64,000 bases of DNA, from positions 1,581,001-1,645,000 of the forward strand of contig NZ_CP156079.1 of assembly GCF_040892545.1 (NCBI RefSeq). Direction: 5' to 3'. The translations under genes were made by a program, and so were the position numbers. This DNA comes from Paracidovorax avenae. Its GTDB lineage: Bacteria > Pseudomonadota > Gammaproteobacteria > Burkholderiales > Burkholderiaceae_C. This document shows, piece after piece, positions 8,485 to 17,065 of this stretch. Positions within the stretch are counted from its first letter, which is position 1, and every line of letters starts with the position of its first letter. Below the pieces are notes generated by a model. The model worked only from the letters and a program-made list of their open reading frames with translations, was not told where the DNA came from and did not search any database.

Positions 8485-9777
8485 ATGACTCCGTCTCCTG
8501 CCCCGCGGCCCGCTTCGGCGTTCGGCGATGCCCAGGGCTTTCCGGCGCTGGCGGCGCAGCTGCGCTCGCTGCGGGCCTTGCTGGGCGTGGTCCGCCACGG
8601 CAGCACCACGCAGGCCGCCCGGGCCATGCATCTGTCGCAGCCGGCCGTGGCGCGGGCAGTGCAGCAGTTGGAAGCCGCCTGTGGCGTGCCGCTCTTCCAG
8701 CGCGGCGCGCGCGGCATGATGCCGACGGCCCCCGGCAGCCAGCTGGCCGCGCGTACCGAGGCCCTGCTGGCGCAGCTGGCCAGCGGCGCTGCCGAAGCGC
8801 ATGCCGCCGCCGTGGCCGCGCCGGGCAGCAGCCGCCGCCGCGTACCGGTGCCGCCGCGGTTCGCCGACATCGTGCCCGCCGGGCAGTTGCGCGCGCTGGT
8901 GGCGATCGCCGGCTGCGGCAGCGAATCCCTGGCTGCTCGGCAGCTGGGCCTCGGCCAGCCTGCAGTGCATGCGGCTCTGGCGGGACTGGAAGATGCCCTG
9001 GCCCTGCCGCTTTTCTACAAGCTCGCCTTCGGTACCCGGCTGACGCCTGCGGGCGAGGCGCTGCTGCGCCGCGTCAAGCTGGCGCTGGCCGAGCTGCGCG
9101 GCATGGACAGCGACCTTTCCGCCTGGCGCGGCACCGTCCGGGGCCGCGTGGTGGTGGGCGTGCTGCCCCTCTCGGTAGGCATCTTCCTGCCGCGTGCGGT
9201 GGAGGATCTCGCGGCGCGCCACCCCGACATCGAGGTCGCTATCGTGGATGGCACCTACGAAAGCCTCATGCAACAGCTGCTGGGCGCGGACATCGACGCC
9301 ATCGCCGGGGCCCTGCGCGCGGATGCGCCGGCCGGCGAGGTGCGGCAACTGCACCTGTTCGAGGACGATCTGGTGGTGGTGGCGCCCGCAGGCCATGCGG
9401 CCCTGCGCCGCAAGCGCCTGCAGCTGGCCGATCTGCTGCAGTGGCCCTGGGTCACGCCGCTGCCCGGCACACCGGCCGATCAGGCCCTGGTACGGATCTT
9501 CGCCAGCCAGGGGCTGGCGCCCCCGCGTGGCGACCTGCGCGCCAGCAGCCCGGTGATGACGCAGGCCTTCGTGCTGCAGACCGGCCGGCTGGCGCTGGCA
9601 TCGCGCGGCGAATCGCTGCAGCGCGACCACGGCGGGCAGCTGGCGATCGTTCCGGTGGCGCTGCCTTCCACGCGCCGGCGCATCGGGCTGGCGACACGCG
9701 CCTTGAGCGTGGCCTCGCCCGATCTGGATCTGTTCATGCAGGCCTGCCGCGAGGCTGCGGGCAACCGGCCTGCCTAG
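8485..9777 (+). CDS. LysR-type regulator with two tandem HTH domains
   Basis: A 430-aa protein, about 120 residues longer than a normal LysR regulator because it has two winged helix-turn-helix units. The first is at residues 25-85 (TTQAARAMHLSQPAVARAVQ, then GVPLFQRGARGMMPT). The second is at 133-193 (SESLAARQLGLGQPAVHAAL, then ALPLFYKLAFGTRLTPAG). The effector-binding domain starts near residue 219. The two units are joined by an Ala/Ser/Pro-rich linker. The start is the ATG in frame just before MTPSPAPRPAS; no strong ribosome site is visible. Divergent from the ketopantoate-reductase-like gene, its likely target. Confidence 0.9.
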   Translation: MTPSPAPRPASAFGDAQGFPALAAQLRSLRALLGVVRHGSTTQAARAMHLSQPAVARAVQQLEAACGVPLFQRGARGMMPTAPGSQLAARTEALLAQLASGAAEAHAAAVAAPGSSRRRVPVPPRFADIVPAGQLRALVAIAGCGSESLAARQLGLGQPAVHAALAGLEDALALPLFYKLAFGTRLTPAGEALLRRVKLALAELRGMDSDLSAWRGTVRGRVVVGVLPLSVGIFLPRAVEDLAARHPDIEVAIVDGTYESLMQQLLGADIDAIAGALRADAPAGEVRQLHLFEDDLVVVAPAGHAALRRKRLQLADLLQWPWVTPLPGTPADQALVRIFASQGLAPPRGDLRASSPVMTQAFVLQTGRLALASRGESLQRDHGGQLAIVPVALPSTRRRIGLATRALSVASPDLDLFMQACREAAGNRPA

Positions 9778-9808
9778 GTCGGGCGCTGGCGCTGTTCAGT
9801 GGGGATCT

Positions 9809-10519
9809 TCAGCGCTGCATCCACGCGGCGAGGGCGCGGCTGACCTGCTCGGGCTGCTCCATGGTGCTCATGTGGCCGCTGTCTTCGATCACCACCAGTT
9901 CCGACCCGTGGCAGAGGGCCTGCATGCGCTCGTGGCGCGCCAGGGGGCTCCAGCTGTCCTGCCGGCCGCAGGCCAGTAGCGTGGGGCACCGCAGGCGCTG
10001 CAGCACGGGACTCGCGTCGGGGCGGTTCAGCAGGGCCTCGATCTGCGCGGCGAACAGGTCGGGCGTGAAGCGCGCCACCATGTCCAGTACCTCGCCGAAG
10101 AGCGGCGTGTCCAGCCGGTCCGGGTGGACCATGCCCCGTGCCCACTGCGTGCCCATGGCGCGCATGCCGTGCGCGCGCGCGGTCTGCAGCAGCGCCATGC
10201 GCTTGTCGCGTTCGGTGGTGCCCGCCTCGCCCGGCGCGATGGGCTCCATGCCGGTATCGAGCAGCGCCAGTCGTTCGATGCGTTCCGGCGCCATGCCGGC
10301 GATCGCCAGCGCCACGCGGCCGCCCATGGAGTGGCCTGCGAGCGAGAAGCGAGGCGCTGACACGCCGGCCAGCACCCGGCGGGCCATGGCCTCGATGCTC
10401 GAACAGTCGCCATACGAGGGCACGATGCAGTCGGCGAAATCGAGGGCTTGGGCCTGCTCGCGCCAGACGGCAGCGTCGCACAGCAGGCCGGGCAGCAGCA
10501 CCAGGCAGGGGGGGCTCAT
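9809..10519 (-). CDS. Alpha/beta-fold hydrolase
   Basis: A 236-aa cytosolic hydrolase. It has the nucleophile elbow AGHSMGGRVAL (Ser near residue 85), the acid in ACGRQDSWSP and the catalytic His in EDSGHMSTMEQP, so the Ser-Asp-His triad is complete. There is no signal peptide. Family members are esterases, lactonases and C-C hydrolases; the reaction is not assignable from sequence. It lies 47 bp downstream of the MFS transporter gene in the same direction and may share its transcript. It converges with the LysR gene ending 31 bp away. Confidence 0.87.
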   Translation of the reverse strand: MSPPCLVLLPGLLCDAAVWREQAQALDFADCIVPSYGDCSSIEAMARRVLAGVSAPRFSLAGHSMGGRVALAIAGMAPERIERLALLDTGMEPIAPGEAGTTERDKRMALLQTARAHGMRAMGTQWARGMVHPDRLDTPLFGEVLDMVARFTPDLFAAQIEALLNRPDASPVLQRLRCPTLLACGRQDSWSPLARHERMQALCHGSELVVIEDSGHMSTMEQPEQVSRALAAWMQR

Positions 10520-10566
10520 GCAGGGTTCTCCAGATTCGGGTCAGTCAGAGAATGGGGCCTCGGTCA

Positions 10567-11907
10567 TCAGTGCGCCCCGGCCACCTGGCCGCGCGGGAGC
10601 GTGCTGCGGCCGGCACCCGTGGCCATCACCGCCATCGCGGCGGCGATGAGCGGCAGGGCGAACACGTAGTAGAGCGATGCGGGCTGCCAGCCACGGTCCA
10701 GCAGCAGGCCGGCCATGGCGGGCGCGAGGATGGCGCCCAGGCGGCCGACGCCTATGGCCCAGCCCATGCCGGTGGCGCGCACATCGGCCGGGTAGGTAGA
10801 GGGCACCAGCCCATAGAGCCCCGCCATGCAGGCGAACAGGAAGACACCCATGCCGACGGCTGCGGCGAAGGCCCAGCCCAGGCTGGCCGATGCCATGCCG
10901 AACAGCGCGGTGAAGAGGGCATTGAGCAGCAGGCTGCCGATGGCCAGATGCCGCAGCTGGGCCTTGAGCGCCAGCAGGCCGAAGAGGCTGCCGCCCGCGA
11001 TGCCGCCCAGGTTCAGCAGCACGCCGCCGGTCACGCCCTGCTGGGCCGAGAGGCCCGCCTGCACCAGCAGCTTGGGCGTCCAGCTCAACGAGAAATAGAC
11101 GTTGAACATCAGCAGGAAGAAGCCGATCCACAGCATCAGCGTGGGGCGGGCCAGCCCGTTGCGAAAGAGCGCCGCCACGGTGTTGCCCCCCTGCGCGGCC
11201 TGGCTGTCGCGTGCGGGCGCCGGCAGCTGCTGCAGGGCGGGGCGGCCCATGAGCGCCAGCAGCCGGTTGAGCTTGTCCAGCGCGCGGGCCGGCCGGCGGC
11301 TGATGAGGAAGTCCACCGACTCGGGCAGGCGCCACAGCACGATGGGCACCATCAGCGCCGTGACGAGCCCGCCGAACACGAAGACCGAGCGCCAGCCGTG
11401 GTGGCTCAGCAGCCAGGCCGCCATGAGCCCGCCCAGCGTGGCGCCGATCGGGTAGCCCGTGGCCTGCAGCGCAATGGCCGTGCTGCGCCACTTGGCTGAC
11501 GAGTATTCCGCCGTGATCACCCCCACGCTGGCCAGCATGCCGCCGATGCCCAGGCCGGTGATGCCACGCAGCGCCGCCAGTTCGGCATGGTTGCGCGCGG
11601 CGGCCGACAGCAGCATGCCCAGCGACACGATGGTCAGGCACATCAGGATGATGGGCTGGCGGCCATACCGGTCGGCCAGCGGCGCGAGCAGCAGAGAGCC
11701 GATGGCCATGCCGATCAGCCCTGCGCTGAACAGCACGCCCAGCGCCGCTCCGTTGAGTTGCCATTCAGCCGCGACCGACGAGGCCGTGAAGGCCATGACC
11801 AGCACGTCGAAGCCGTCCAGCATGATGAGCAGGATGCAGATGGCGACGGCCAGCCACTGGAAGGACGTCATCGCGCCTTCATCCATGTTCTTTCGGATGT
11901 CTGTCAT
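10567..11907 (-). CDS. MFS transporter, aromatic acid:H+ symporter (AAHS) type
   Basis: A 446-aa inner-membrane protein with about 12 hydrophobic segments. The first is near residues 16-36 and is followed by the AAHS-like stretch MLDGFDVLVMAF, whose acidic GFD is typical of aromatic-acid symporters. The loop 2-3 motif is LADRYGRQP. The start is the ATG giving MTDIRKNMDEGAM; a second ATG seven codons later is an alternative. Probably imports an aromatic or hydroaromatic acid such as a benzoate or quinate analogue. The hydrolase gene follows it and a PQQ dehydrogenase lies upstream. Confidence 0.88.
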   Translation of the reverse strand: MTDIRKNMDEGAMTSFQWLAVAICILLIMLDGFDVLVMAFTASSVAAEWQLNGAALGVLFSAGLIGMAIGSLLLAPLADRYGRQPIILMCLTIVSLGMLLSAAARNHAELAALRGITGLGIGGMLASVGVITAEYSSAKWRSTAIALQATGYPIGATLGGLMAAWLLSHHGWRSVFVFGGLVTALMVPIVLWRLPESVDFLISRRPARALDKLNRLLALMGRPALQQLPAPARDSQAAQGGNTVAALFRNGLARPTLMLWIGFFLLMFNVYFSLSWTPKLLVQAGLSAQQGVTGGVLLNLGGIAGGSLFGLLALKAQLRHLAIGSLLLNALFTALFGMASASLGWAFAAAVGMGVFLFACMAGLYGLVPSTYPADVRATGMGWAIGVGRLGAILAPAMAGLLLDRGWQPASLYYVFALPLIAAAMAVMATGAGRSTLPRGQVAGAH

Positions 11908-12200
11908 ACAAGTCCTCGTCGGATCAGGTTGTCTCTGTGCCCGGGGCCGCAGTTGCAGGGCGCATGGGTCCGCTGCGCCTGTCCGCTGCGCCAGGTCGTC
12001 GTGGGGGCTCTTCTCGGCTTTCCGGTGCTTGGCTCTGCCGAGGCCGTGAACCCCAGGGGCCCACGCCGCAGCGCCGAATGCAGTATTGCGGCGATGCGCG
12101 TGCCGCACCAATGCCGATGGATGCCCGAGCGATGCGTTTTGCTGATGGGGTGGCTGCTCGGCGGGCGGCGCGGGCGTGCAGGCGCAGCCGGGCGCGGACG
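11908..12200. other. Intergenic region upstream of the MFS gene
   Basis: Part of a 382-bp gap between the MFS start and the PQQ dehydrogenase stop. It should hold the MFS promoter, but no convincing -35/-10 pair is visible. No open frame here resembles a known protein. The far end of the gap holds the dehydrogenase terminator, listed separately. Confidence 0.5.
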
Positions 12201-12238
12201 AAAAAAAGGCCTGCCGTCGTTGCCGGACGGCAGGCCTT
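12201..12238 (-). terminator. Rho-independent terminator of the PQQ dehydrogenase gene
   Basis: Read on the minus strand, an 11-12 bp perfect stem (GGCCTGCCGTC pairing with GACGGCAGGCC) with a short loop is followed by seven T. It lies about 50 bp after the dehydrogenase stop codon, the expected place and direction. Confidence 0.9.
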
Positions 12239-12289
12239 CTTGCAGGCGTCGGGGCGCGGCCCGGGCCGCGCCTTGGCGTCTTCTGTGCC

Positions 12290-14710
12290 TCAGCGCTTGG
12301 CGGGCAGCGCGTAGGCGATCACGTAGTCGCCGCGGTCGGGTGACTGGCGTGCGCCGCCGGCGGTGATCACCACGTACTGGCGGCCGGTCTTGGCCGACTG
12401 GTAGGTCATCGGACCGCCCTGGCTGCCCACGGGCAGGCGGCCCTTCCAGGCTTCCTTGCCGTTGCTGCTGTCGAACGCACGCAGGTAGTAGTCCTGCGTG
12501 CCGGCGATGAACACCAGGCCGCCTTGCGTGGCCAGCGTGCCGCCCAGCGTGGGCATGCCGATGGGGATGGGCATGTGCATCTTCACGCCCATGGGGCCGG
12601 TGTCTTCCACCGTGCCCACCGGCACCTGCCAGGCGACCTGGCGGGTCTTGAGGTCGATGGCCGTGAGCGTGCCGTAGGGCGGTGCCTGGCAGGGAATGCC
12701 GGCGACCGACAGGAAGCGGTTCTTGTTGACCGCATACGGCGTGCCCTTGAGCGGCACGGCGCCCATGCCGGTGTTGACGGCTTCGCCGCCGCCGGCGGTG
12801 CCGCCGCGGTTGGCCGACGGGATCATCTGCACCCACAGGCCCAGGCGCATGTCGTTGGCGAACAGGAAGCCATGCACCGGGTCCACCGACAGGCCGCCCC
12901 AGTTCATGCCGCCCAGCGAGCCGGGGAAGCTGAGGGACACGTCCGTGCCCGGCGCGGTGTAGAGGCCTTCATAGCGCATCTTCTTGAAGGCGATGCGGCA
13001 CAGCAGCTGGTCGAACGGCGTGGCGCCCCACATGTCGGACTCGGTCAGCGTCTGCGCGCCGATCTGCGGCATGCCCACCGAGCGCGGCTGGGTGGTGGAG
13101 TACTGTTCGCCGGGGATGTCGGCCGTCTTGACCGGCGTTTCCTTCACTTCGGTCAGCGGCTTGCCGGTGGCGCGGTCCAGCACGTAGATCTGGCCGGCCT
13201 TGGTGCCGATGGCGAGGGCCGGCACGGTGCGGCCGCCGTCCACGGGGAAGTCGACGAAGCTCGGCTGCATCGGCAGGTCGAAGTCCCAGAGGTCGTTGTG
13301 GACCGTCTGATAGACCCACTTCTCGGCGCCCGTGGTGGCGTCCACCGCGAGGATGGAGGCGCCGTACTTGTGGTCCAGCCTGGTGCGTTCGGCACCGTAC
13401 AGGTCGGTCGAGGAACTGCCCATGGGCAGGAAGACGGTGTTCATGGCCGCGTCGTAGGACATCGGAGCCCACGAGTTCGGCGTGCTGCGCACGTAGCTCT
13501 TGCCGTCGGCGGGCGCCTTCTTGTCTTCCGGATTGCCGGGGTCGAACGCCCAGCGCATCTGGCCGGTGATGACGTCGAAGCCGCGGATCACGCCGCCGGG
13601 CATGTCGGCCTGCACGTTGTCGGCCACGCGGCCGCCCACCACCACCGTGGTGCCGGCCATCAGGGGCGGCGAAGTGAGCTGGTAGAACGGATCGGGCGCA
13701 GCGCCCAGGCCGGCCTTCAGGTCCACCTGGCCGTTGGTGCCGAAGCCCTGGCAGAACTCGCCCGTGTCGGCATCGACGGCGATCAGGCGGGCGTCGATGG
13801 TGTTGGTGAGGATGCGGCGCTGGCAGTTGGCGCCGGCGGGCAGGGCCACCGGCTGCACGGGCGTGGCGCCAGCCGTGGTGACGGGAGGCAGGGCGGCCGC
13901 GGCGTCGAAATAGGCCAGGCCCCGGCAGCGCTGCCAGACGGACGACTTGGCGTTGATCTCGCGCTTCCAGACTTCGCGGCCGGTATCGGCCTCCAGCGCG
14001 ATCAGGTCGTTGTGCGGCGTGCAGAGATAGATCCGGTCACCGATCTGCAGCGGCGTGGTCTGGTCTTCGGCGCCGTTGCCGTTGCTGATGGCGATGTCGC
14101 CCGTGCGGTACGTCCAGGCCACTTCGAGCTGGCCCACGTTGCTGCGGTTGATCTGGTCCAGTGCGGCGAAGCGGCTGCCGCCGTTGGTGTTGCCGTAGTT
14201 TTCCCAGTTCTTCTGGGCCTGGGCCGGGTCCACGGGCGTGAGGCCCGGGCCCTGGCCGTTGGCGGCCACGGAGGGGTGCGGCACGAACATGCCGCCGAAG
14301 GCCGCCACCAGCACCAGGGCCAGCACGCCGGCCACGCCATAGGCACGGCGGCCGCGCGGTGCGGCGAGGCCGGGATAGACCAGCGCCACCAGCAGGCCGA
14401 GCACGCCCAGCGCGAAGAGGCGCGAGAAGAGTGGCCAGAACGACCAGCCCGCATCGACGAGCGCCCACACCACGCTGGCGGCCAGCGTCAGGGCGTAGAG
14501 CCAGGCGCCGGCCGTGCGGCCGCGCCACAGCAGCACGCCGGCCACCAGCATGGCCAGGCCGGCCGGCGCGAAGTACAGGCTGCCACCCAGGGTGGCGAGG
14601 GTGATGCCGCCCGCGAGGAAGGCGAGGCCGAACAGTACGGCCAGGGCGCCCACGAGCCTGCCGGCCCAGCGCGGTCGCCCGGGCCGCGCCGGATCGAGTT
14701 TTGCGGTCAT
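12290..14710 (-). CDS. Membrane-bound PQQ-dependent dehydrogenase (glucose/quinate/shikimate family)
   Basis: An 806-aa quinoprotein. The N-terminal ~150 residues form about five membrane helices (for example LVGALAVLFGLAFLAGGITL). A periplasmic eight-bladed PQQ propeller follows, with QTTPLQIGDRIYLCTPHND, LKTRQVAWQVPVGT and the C-terminal block GTQDYYLRAFDSSNGKEAWK, all closely resembling E. coli Gcd. It oxidises a sugar or hydroaromatic acid in the periplasm and passes electrons to ubiquinone. Glucose versus quinate/shikimate cannot be settled by reading. The aromatic-type MFS transporter and AroE nearby hint at quinate, but only as context. The ATG has AAGGAA before it. PQQ synthesis genes are not in the window. 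Confidence 0.92.
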   Translation of the reverse strand: MTAKLDPARPGRPRWAGRLVGALAVLFGLAFLAGGITLATLGGSLYFAPAGLAMLVAGVLLWRGRTAGAWLYALTLAASVVWALVDAGWSFWPLFSRLFALGVLGLLVALVYPGLAAPRGRRAYGVAGVLALVLVAAFGGMFVPHPSVAANGQGPGLTPVDPAQAQKNWENYGNTNGGSRFAALDQINRSNVGQLEVAWTYRTGDIAISNGNGAEDQTTPLQIGDRIYLCTPHNDLIALEADTGREVWKREINAKSSVWQRCRGLAYFDAAAALPPVTTAGATPVQPVALPAGANCQRRILTNTIDARLIAVDADTGEFCQGFGTNGQVDLKAGLGAAPDPFYQLTSPPLMAGTTVVVGGRVADNVQADMPGGVIRGFDVITGQMRWAFDPGNPEDKKAPADGKSYVRSTPNSWAPMSYDAAMNTVFLPMGSSSTDLYGAERTRLDHKYGASILAVDATTGAEKWVYQTVHNDLWDFDLPMQPSFVDFPVDGGRTVPALAIGTKAGQIYVLDRATGKPLTEVKETPVKTADIPGEQYSTTQPRSVGMPQIGAQTLTESDMWGATPFDQLLCRIAFKKMRYEGLYTAPGTDVSLSFPGSLGGMNWGGLSVDPVHGFLFANDMRLGLWVQMIPSANRGGTAGGGEAVNTGMGAVPLKGTPYAVNKNRFLSVAGIPCQAPPYGTLTAIDLKTRQVAWQVPVGTVEDTGPMGVKMHMPIPIGMPTLGGTLATQGGLVFIAGTQDYYLRAFDSSNGKEAWKGRLPVGSQGGPMTYQSAKTGRQYVVITAGGARQSPDRGDYVIAYALPAKR

Positions 14711-14785
14711 TGGAATTCCTTGTTGATGAACGTCAATGGTATTTTCCCGCAAGAGGTGTAACTCTGCCGCAGGCAGGGCCACCCA

Positions 14786-14850
14786 TGAAAAATGGCCCCC
14801 ATGCTCTCCACTGCGTGGGTTCGCTGCCTCCCCGAAGGGGACGCTTTTTC
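14786..14850. repeat. Candidate dispersed intergenic repeat with hairpins
   Basis: This gap sequence (AATGGCCCCCATGCTCTCC, then TTCGCTGCCTCCCCGAAGGG) resembles a GC-rich intergenic element I associate with Comamonadaceae genomes, of the form CCCCCACGCTC...TTCGCTGCCCCCCGAGGGGG; this comes from memory and was not searched. It contains the hairpin CCCCGAAGGGG. On the minus strand the stem CCCACGC/GCATGGG precedes GGCCATTTTT and could terminate the sigma-factor gene, whose stop lies about 85 bp upstream on that strand. Confidence 0.4.
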
Positions 14851-14933
14851 CATCTTCCTCCGTACCCCGCCACGAAGGCTTCGAGCATGTGCAACCCGGC
14901 CCTGCAGGCCATGGGATGCGCCATGCCGGGCGC

Positions 14934-15725
14934 TCAATCGGCCAGCGCCTCGGAGCTCGGCTCGTCCAGCGTCAGGCAGGCGACGACGCCGTCCGAATAC
15001 GTCAGCAAGGCCAGCAGGTTGCCGAAGCGGACCCAATATGCGCGCGGTGCCTGCGCCGGCCGGGAGGATCGAGGGGATGGTGCCTGCGCGAACAGCGCCA
15101 TCGCCTGCGGCGTCGCGGTGCGCAGCACGGCCACCAGGCCCGCAGGATCGCGCCGGGCCAGGGCAAGCTGGCACAGCGCGAACAGGCAGGCGGCATCGTC
15201 ATCTTCCGGCCCGCGTGCCGGCGCGGACCGGCGCAGGCGCTGCAGCGCACGGTGCAACTGCTGGCGTGAAGCGGCTTCGCTGCGCCCCGACAACGGGCCC
15301 AGTTCGGCATGGCCGAAACCGAAGACCTCGTGCAGCAGCACCGCTGCGACATCGCCGGCCGGCAGGACGCGGACCACGTGCCGCAGCGCCTGCTCGACGC
15401 GCTCGGCCTGCTCGGCCAGATCCGCGGGATGCGCCGGCGGGACGTCCTCCCCGGCCAGTTGCGCCAGCCCAGCCTGGTGCAGGCGCTGGCGTCGCCAGGC
15501 ATCGATGCACAGGTGCCGCAGCACCGTGACCAGCCAGGCCTCCCGACCTTCGGGCGAGAGCGCCGGCATGCCCTGTGCCGTGCGCAGCCAGGCCTCCTGG
15601 ACCAGATCCTCGGCGTCGTCGCCGAGGGCGAGCCAATGCCGGGCCAACGCGATCAGCCGGCGGCGCAGCGCGTCGTCGCCAGCCAGAGGATGCGGATCGG
15701 AAGGAAGTTCGGAGAAGGATGTCAC
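14934..15725 (-). CDS. ECF-like RNA polymerase sigma factor with C-terminal extension
   Basis: A 263-aa sigma-70 family protein. Region 2 is recognised by DDAEDLVQEAWLRTA near residue 36 and by WLVTVLRHLCIDAWRRQR. Region 4 is recognised by EVFGFGHAELGPLSGRSEA near residue 140, followed by the recognition helix and HRALQRLRR. About 90 residues follow region 4, unlike minimal ECF factors. They may be a reduced SnoaL-like regulatory domain as in ECF41-type factors, but the match is weak by eye. No anti-sigma gene is adjacent. It starts at GTG, which is the least certain point. Divergent from the ClpP-like gene, with 56 bp between the starts. Confidence 0.85.
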   Translation of the reverse strand: MTSFSELPSDPHPLAGDDALRRRLIALARHWLALGDDAEDLVQEAWLRTAQGMPALSPEGREAWLVTVLRHLCIDAWRRQRLHQAGLAQLAGEDVPPAHPADLAEQAERVEQALRHVVRVLPAGDVAAVLLHEVFGFGHAELGPLSGRSEAASRQQLHRALQRLRRSAPARGPEDDDAACLFALCQLALARRDPAGLVAVLRTATPQAMALFAQAPSPRSSRPAQAPRAYWVRFGNLLALLTYSDGVVACLTLDEPSSEALAD

Positions 15726-15781
15726 GCAAAGCCCCGCTCGTTCGTCTATCGAATGAACTTAACACACCGGAGCCATGCCAC

Positions 15782-16381
15782 ATGATGCGTCAAGAGACTG
15801 AAACACCCCCGCGCCCGCTGCCCGCGCAGGACCACGCCTTCCTCGAGGAAAAGGCCTTCCGCTCCCGCACCGTCCTGGTGTTCGGCACCATCACCGATGC
15901 GCTGGCCGCCGAGACGGTGCGCAAGTTGCTGGCACTGGACGCCGAGTCGACCGCCCCCATCACGCTGGTCGTCTCCTCACCCGGCGGCCATCTGGAATCG
16001 GGCGATGCGATCCATGACGTGGTGCGCTTCGTCGCCTCGCCGGTCAGCATGGTGGGCACCGGCTGGGTCGGCAGTGCCGCCACCCACCTGTACCTGGGCG
16101 CGCCGCGCGAGCGCCGCTTCTGCCTGCCACAGACGCGCTTCCTGATCCACCAGCCCAGTGGCGGCGCCGGCGGCCCGGCCAGCGACATCGCGCTGCAGGC
16201 CGAGCAGATCATCAAGGCCCGCGAGCGCATCGCCCAGGTCATCGCGCGCGAAAGCGGCCAGCCCATCGAACGCGTCCGCCAGGACATCGAACGCGACCTG
16301 TGGATGCCGGCCGAGGAGGCGGTCGCCTACGGACTGGTCAGCCGCATCGTCCAGCGCCGGCATGAACTGGGCCTGGGCTGA
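15782..16381 (+). CDS. ClpP-like serine protease, proteolytic subunit
   Basis: A 199-aa ClpP-fold protease. Aligned by eye to ClpP, the catalytic Ser is in GWVGSAATHLYLGAP, the His in LIHQPSGG, and the Asp in RQDIERDLWMPAEEA, so the triad looks complete. The canonical GQAASMGA is replaced by GWVGSAAT, which marks a diverged paralogue. Housekeeping clpP normally sits with tig, clpX and lon; here it stands alone beside a sigma factor, so it is probably an accessory ClpP. It starts with two consecutive ATG codons, and either could be used. The LysE-family gene follows about 75 bp later. Confidence 0.87.
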   Translation: MMRQETETPPRPLPAQDHAFLEEKAFRSRTVLVFGTITDALAAETVRKLLALDAESTAPITLVVSSPGGHLESGDAIHDVVRFVASPVSMVGTGWVGSAATHLYLGAPRERRFCLPQTRFLIHQPSGGAGGPASDIALQAEQIIKARERIAQVIARESGQPIERVRQDIERDLWMPAEEAVAYGLVSRIVQRRHELGLG

Positions 16382-16456
16382 GCGACTTTCGTGCCCACCT
16401 TGAGCCTGCTTCCCCCCGATACTCCATCTCATCTCCAAGGACGCACCCGAGCCCTC

Positions 16457-17065
16457 ATGACGACCGATCTTCTGCTTGCCTTCACCGCCTATGCGTTCGT
16501 GACCTCGATCACCCCCGGTCCCAACAACACGATGCTGCTGGCGTCCGGGCTGAACTACGGCTTTGTGCGCAGCGTGCCGCATATCCTGGGCATCAGCCTC
16601 GGCTTCGCCGCCATGGTGCTGGGCGTGGGAGCCGGACTGGGGCGCCTGTTTCTCGTCTATCCCTCGGCGTTCACCGCATTGCGTGTGATCGGCGCGATCT
16701 ACCTGCTGTGGCTGGCCTGGAAGATCGCCACCGCCGAGCCGATGCAGGAAGCGGCGGCGCCAAGCCAACCCTTCGGATTCTGGAAGGCCGCCGCCTTCCA
16801 GTGGGTCAACCCCAAGGCGTGGATCATGGCCATCGGTGCGATCGCCGCCTACGTGCCGGCCGACGGCGGCCTGCTGGCGGTGGCGGTCATCGCACTGCTG
16901 TTCGCGGCGGTGAATGCACCGAGCGTTGCCGTCTGGGCCGCCTTCGGCACTACGCTGCGCCGCTGGCTGACCGACGCGCGCCACCTGCGTACCTTCAATG
17001 TGGCGATGGCGGTCCTGCTGGTGCTCTCGTTGTATCCACTGCTCTCGGGGCACGGGCAGGCTTAA
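16457..17065 (+). CDS. LysE family amino-acid/metabolite exporter
   Basis: A 202-aa inner-membrane protein with about six hydrophobic segments. The diagnostic RhtB/LysE motif SITPGPNNTMLLASGLNYG is near residue 17, and FQWVNPKAWIMAIGAI is near residue 118. Family members export amino acids, homoserine lactones or similar small metabolites. The start is the ATG giving MTTDLLLAFTAYAF, since longer frames add an implausible tail before the first membrane helix. Its 3' end overlaps the convergent outer-membrane channel gene by 71 bp. Confidence 0.9.
   Translation: MTTDLLLAFTAYAFVTSITPGPNNTMLLASGLNYGFVRSVPHILGISLGFAAMVLGVGAGLGRLFLVYPSAFTALRVIGAIYLLWLAWKIATAEPMQEAAAPSQPFGFWKAAAFQWVNPKAWIMAIGAIAAYVPADGGLLAVAVIALLFAAVNAPSVAVWAAFGTTLRRWLTDARHLRTFNVAMAVLLVLSLYPLLSGHGQA

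Noticed and set aside
7330..9630. 766-codon minus-strand frame seeming to fuse a large N-terminal part to the ketopantoate reductase
   Set aside because: The upstream part is antisense to the tandem-HTH LysR gene. A good ribosome site precedes the ATG at 8298.
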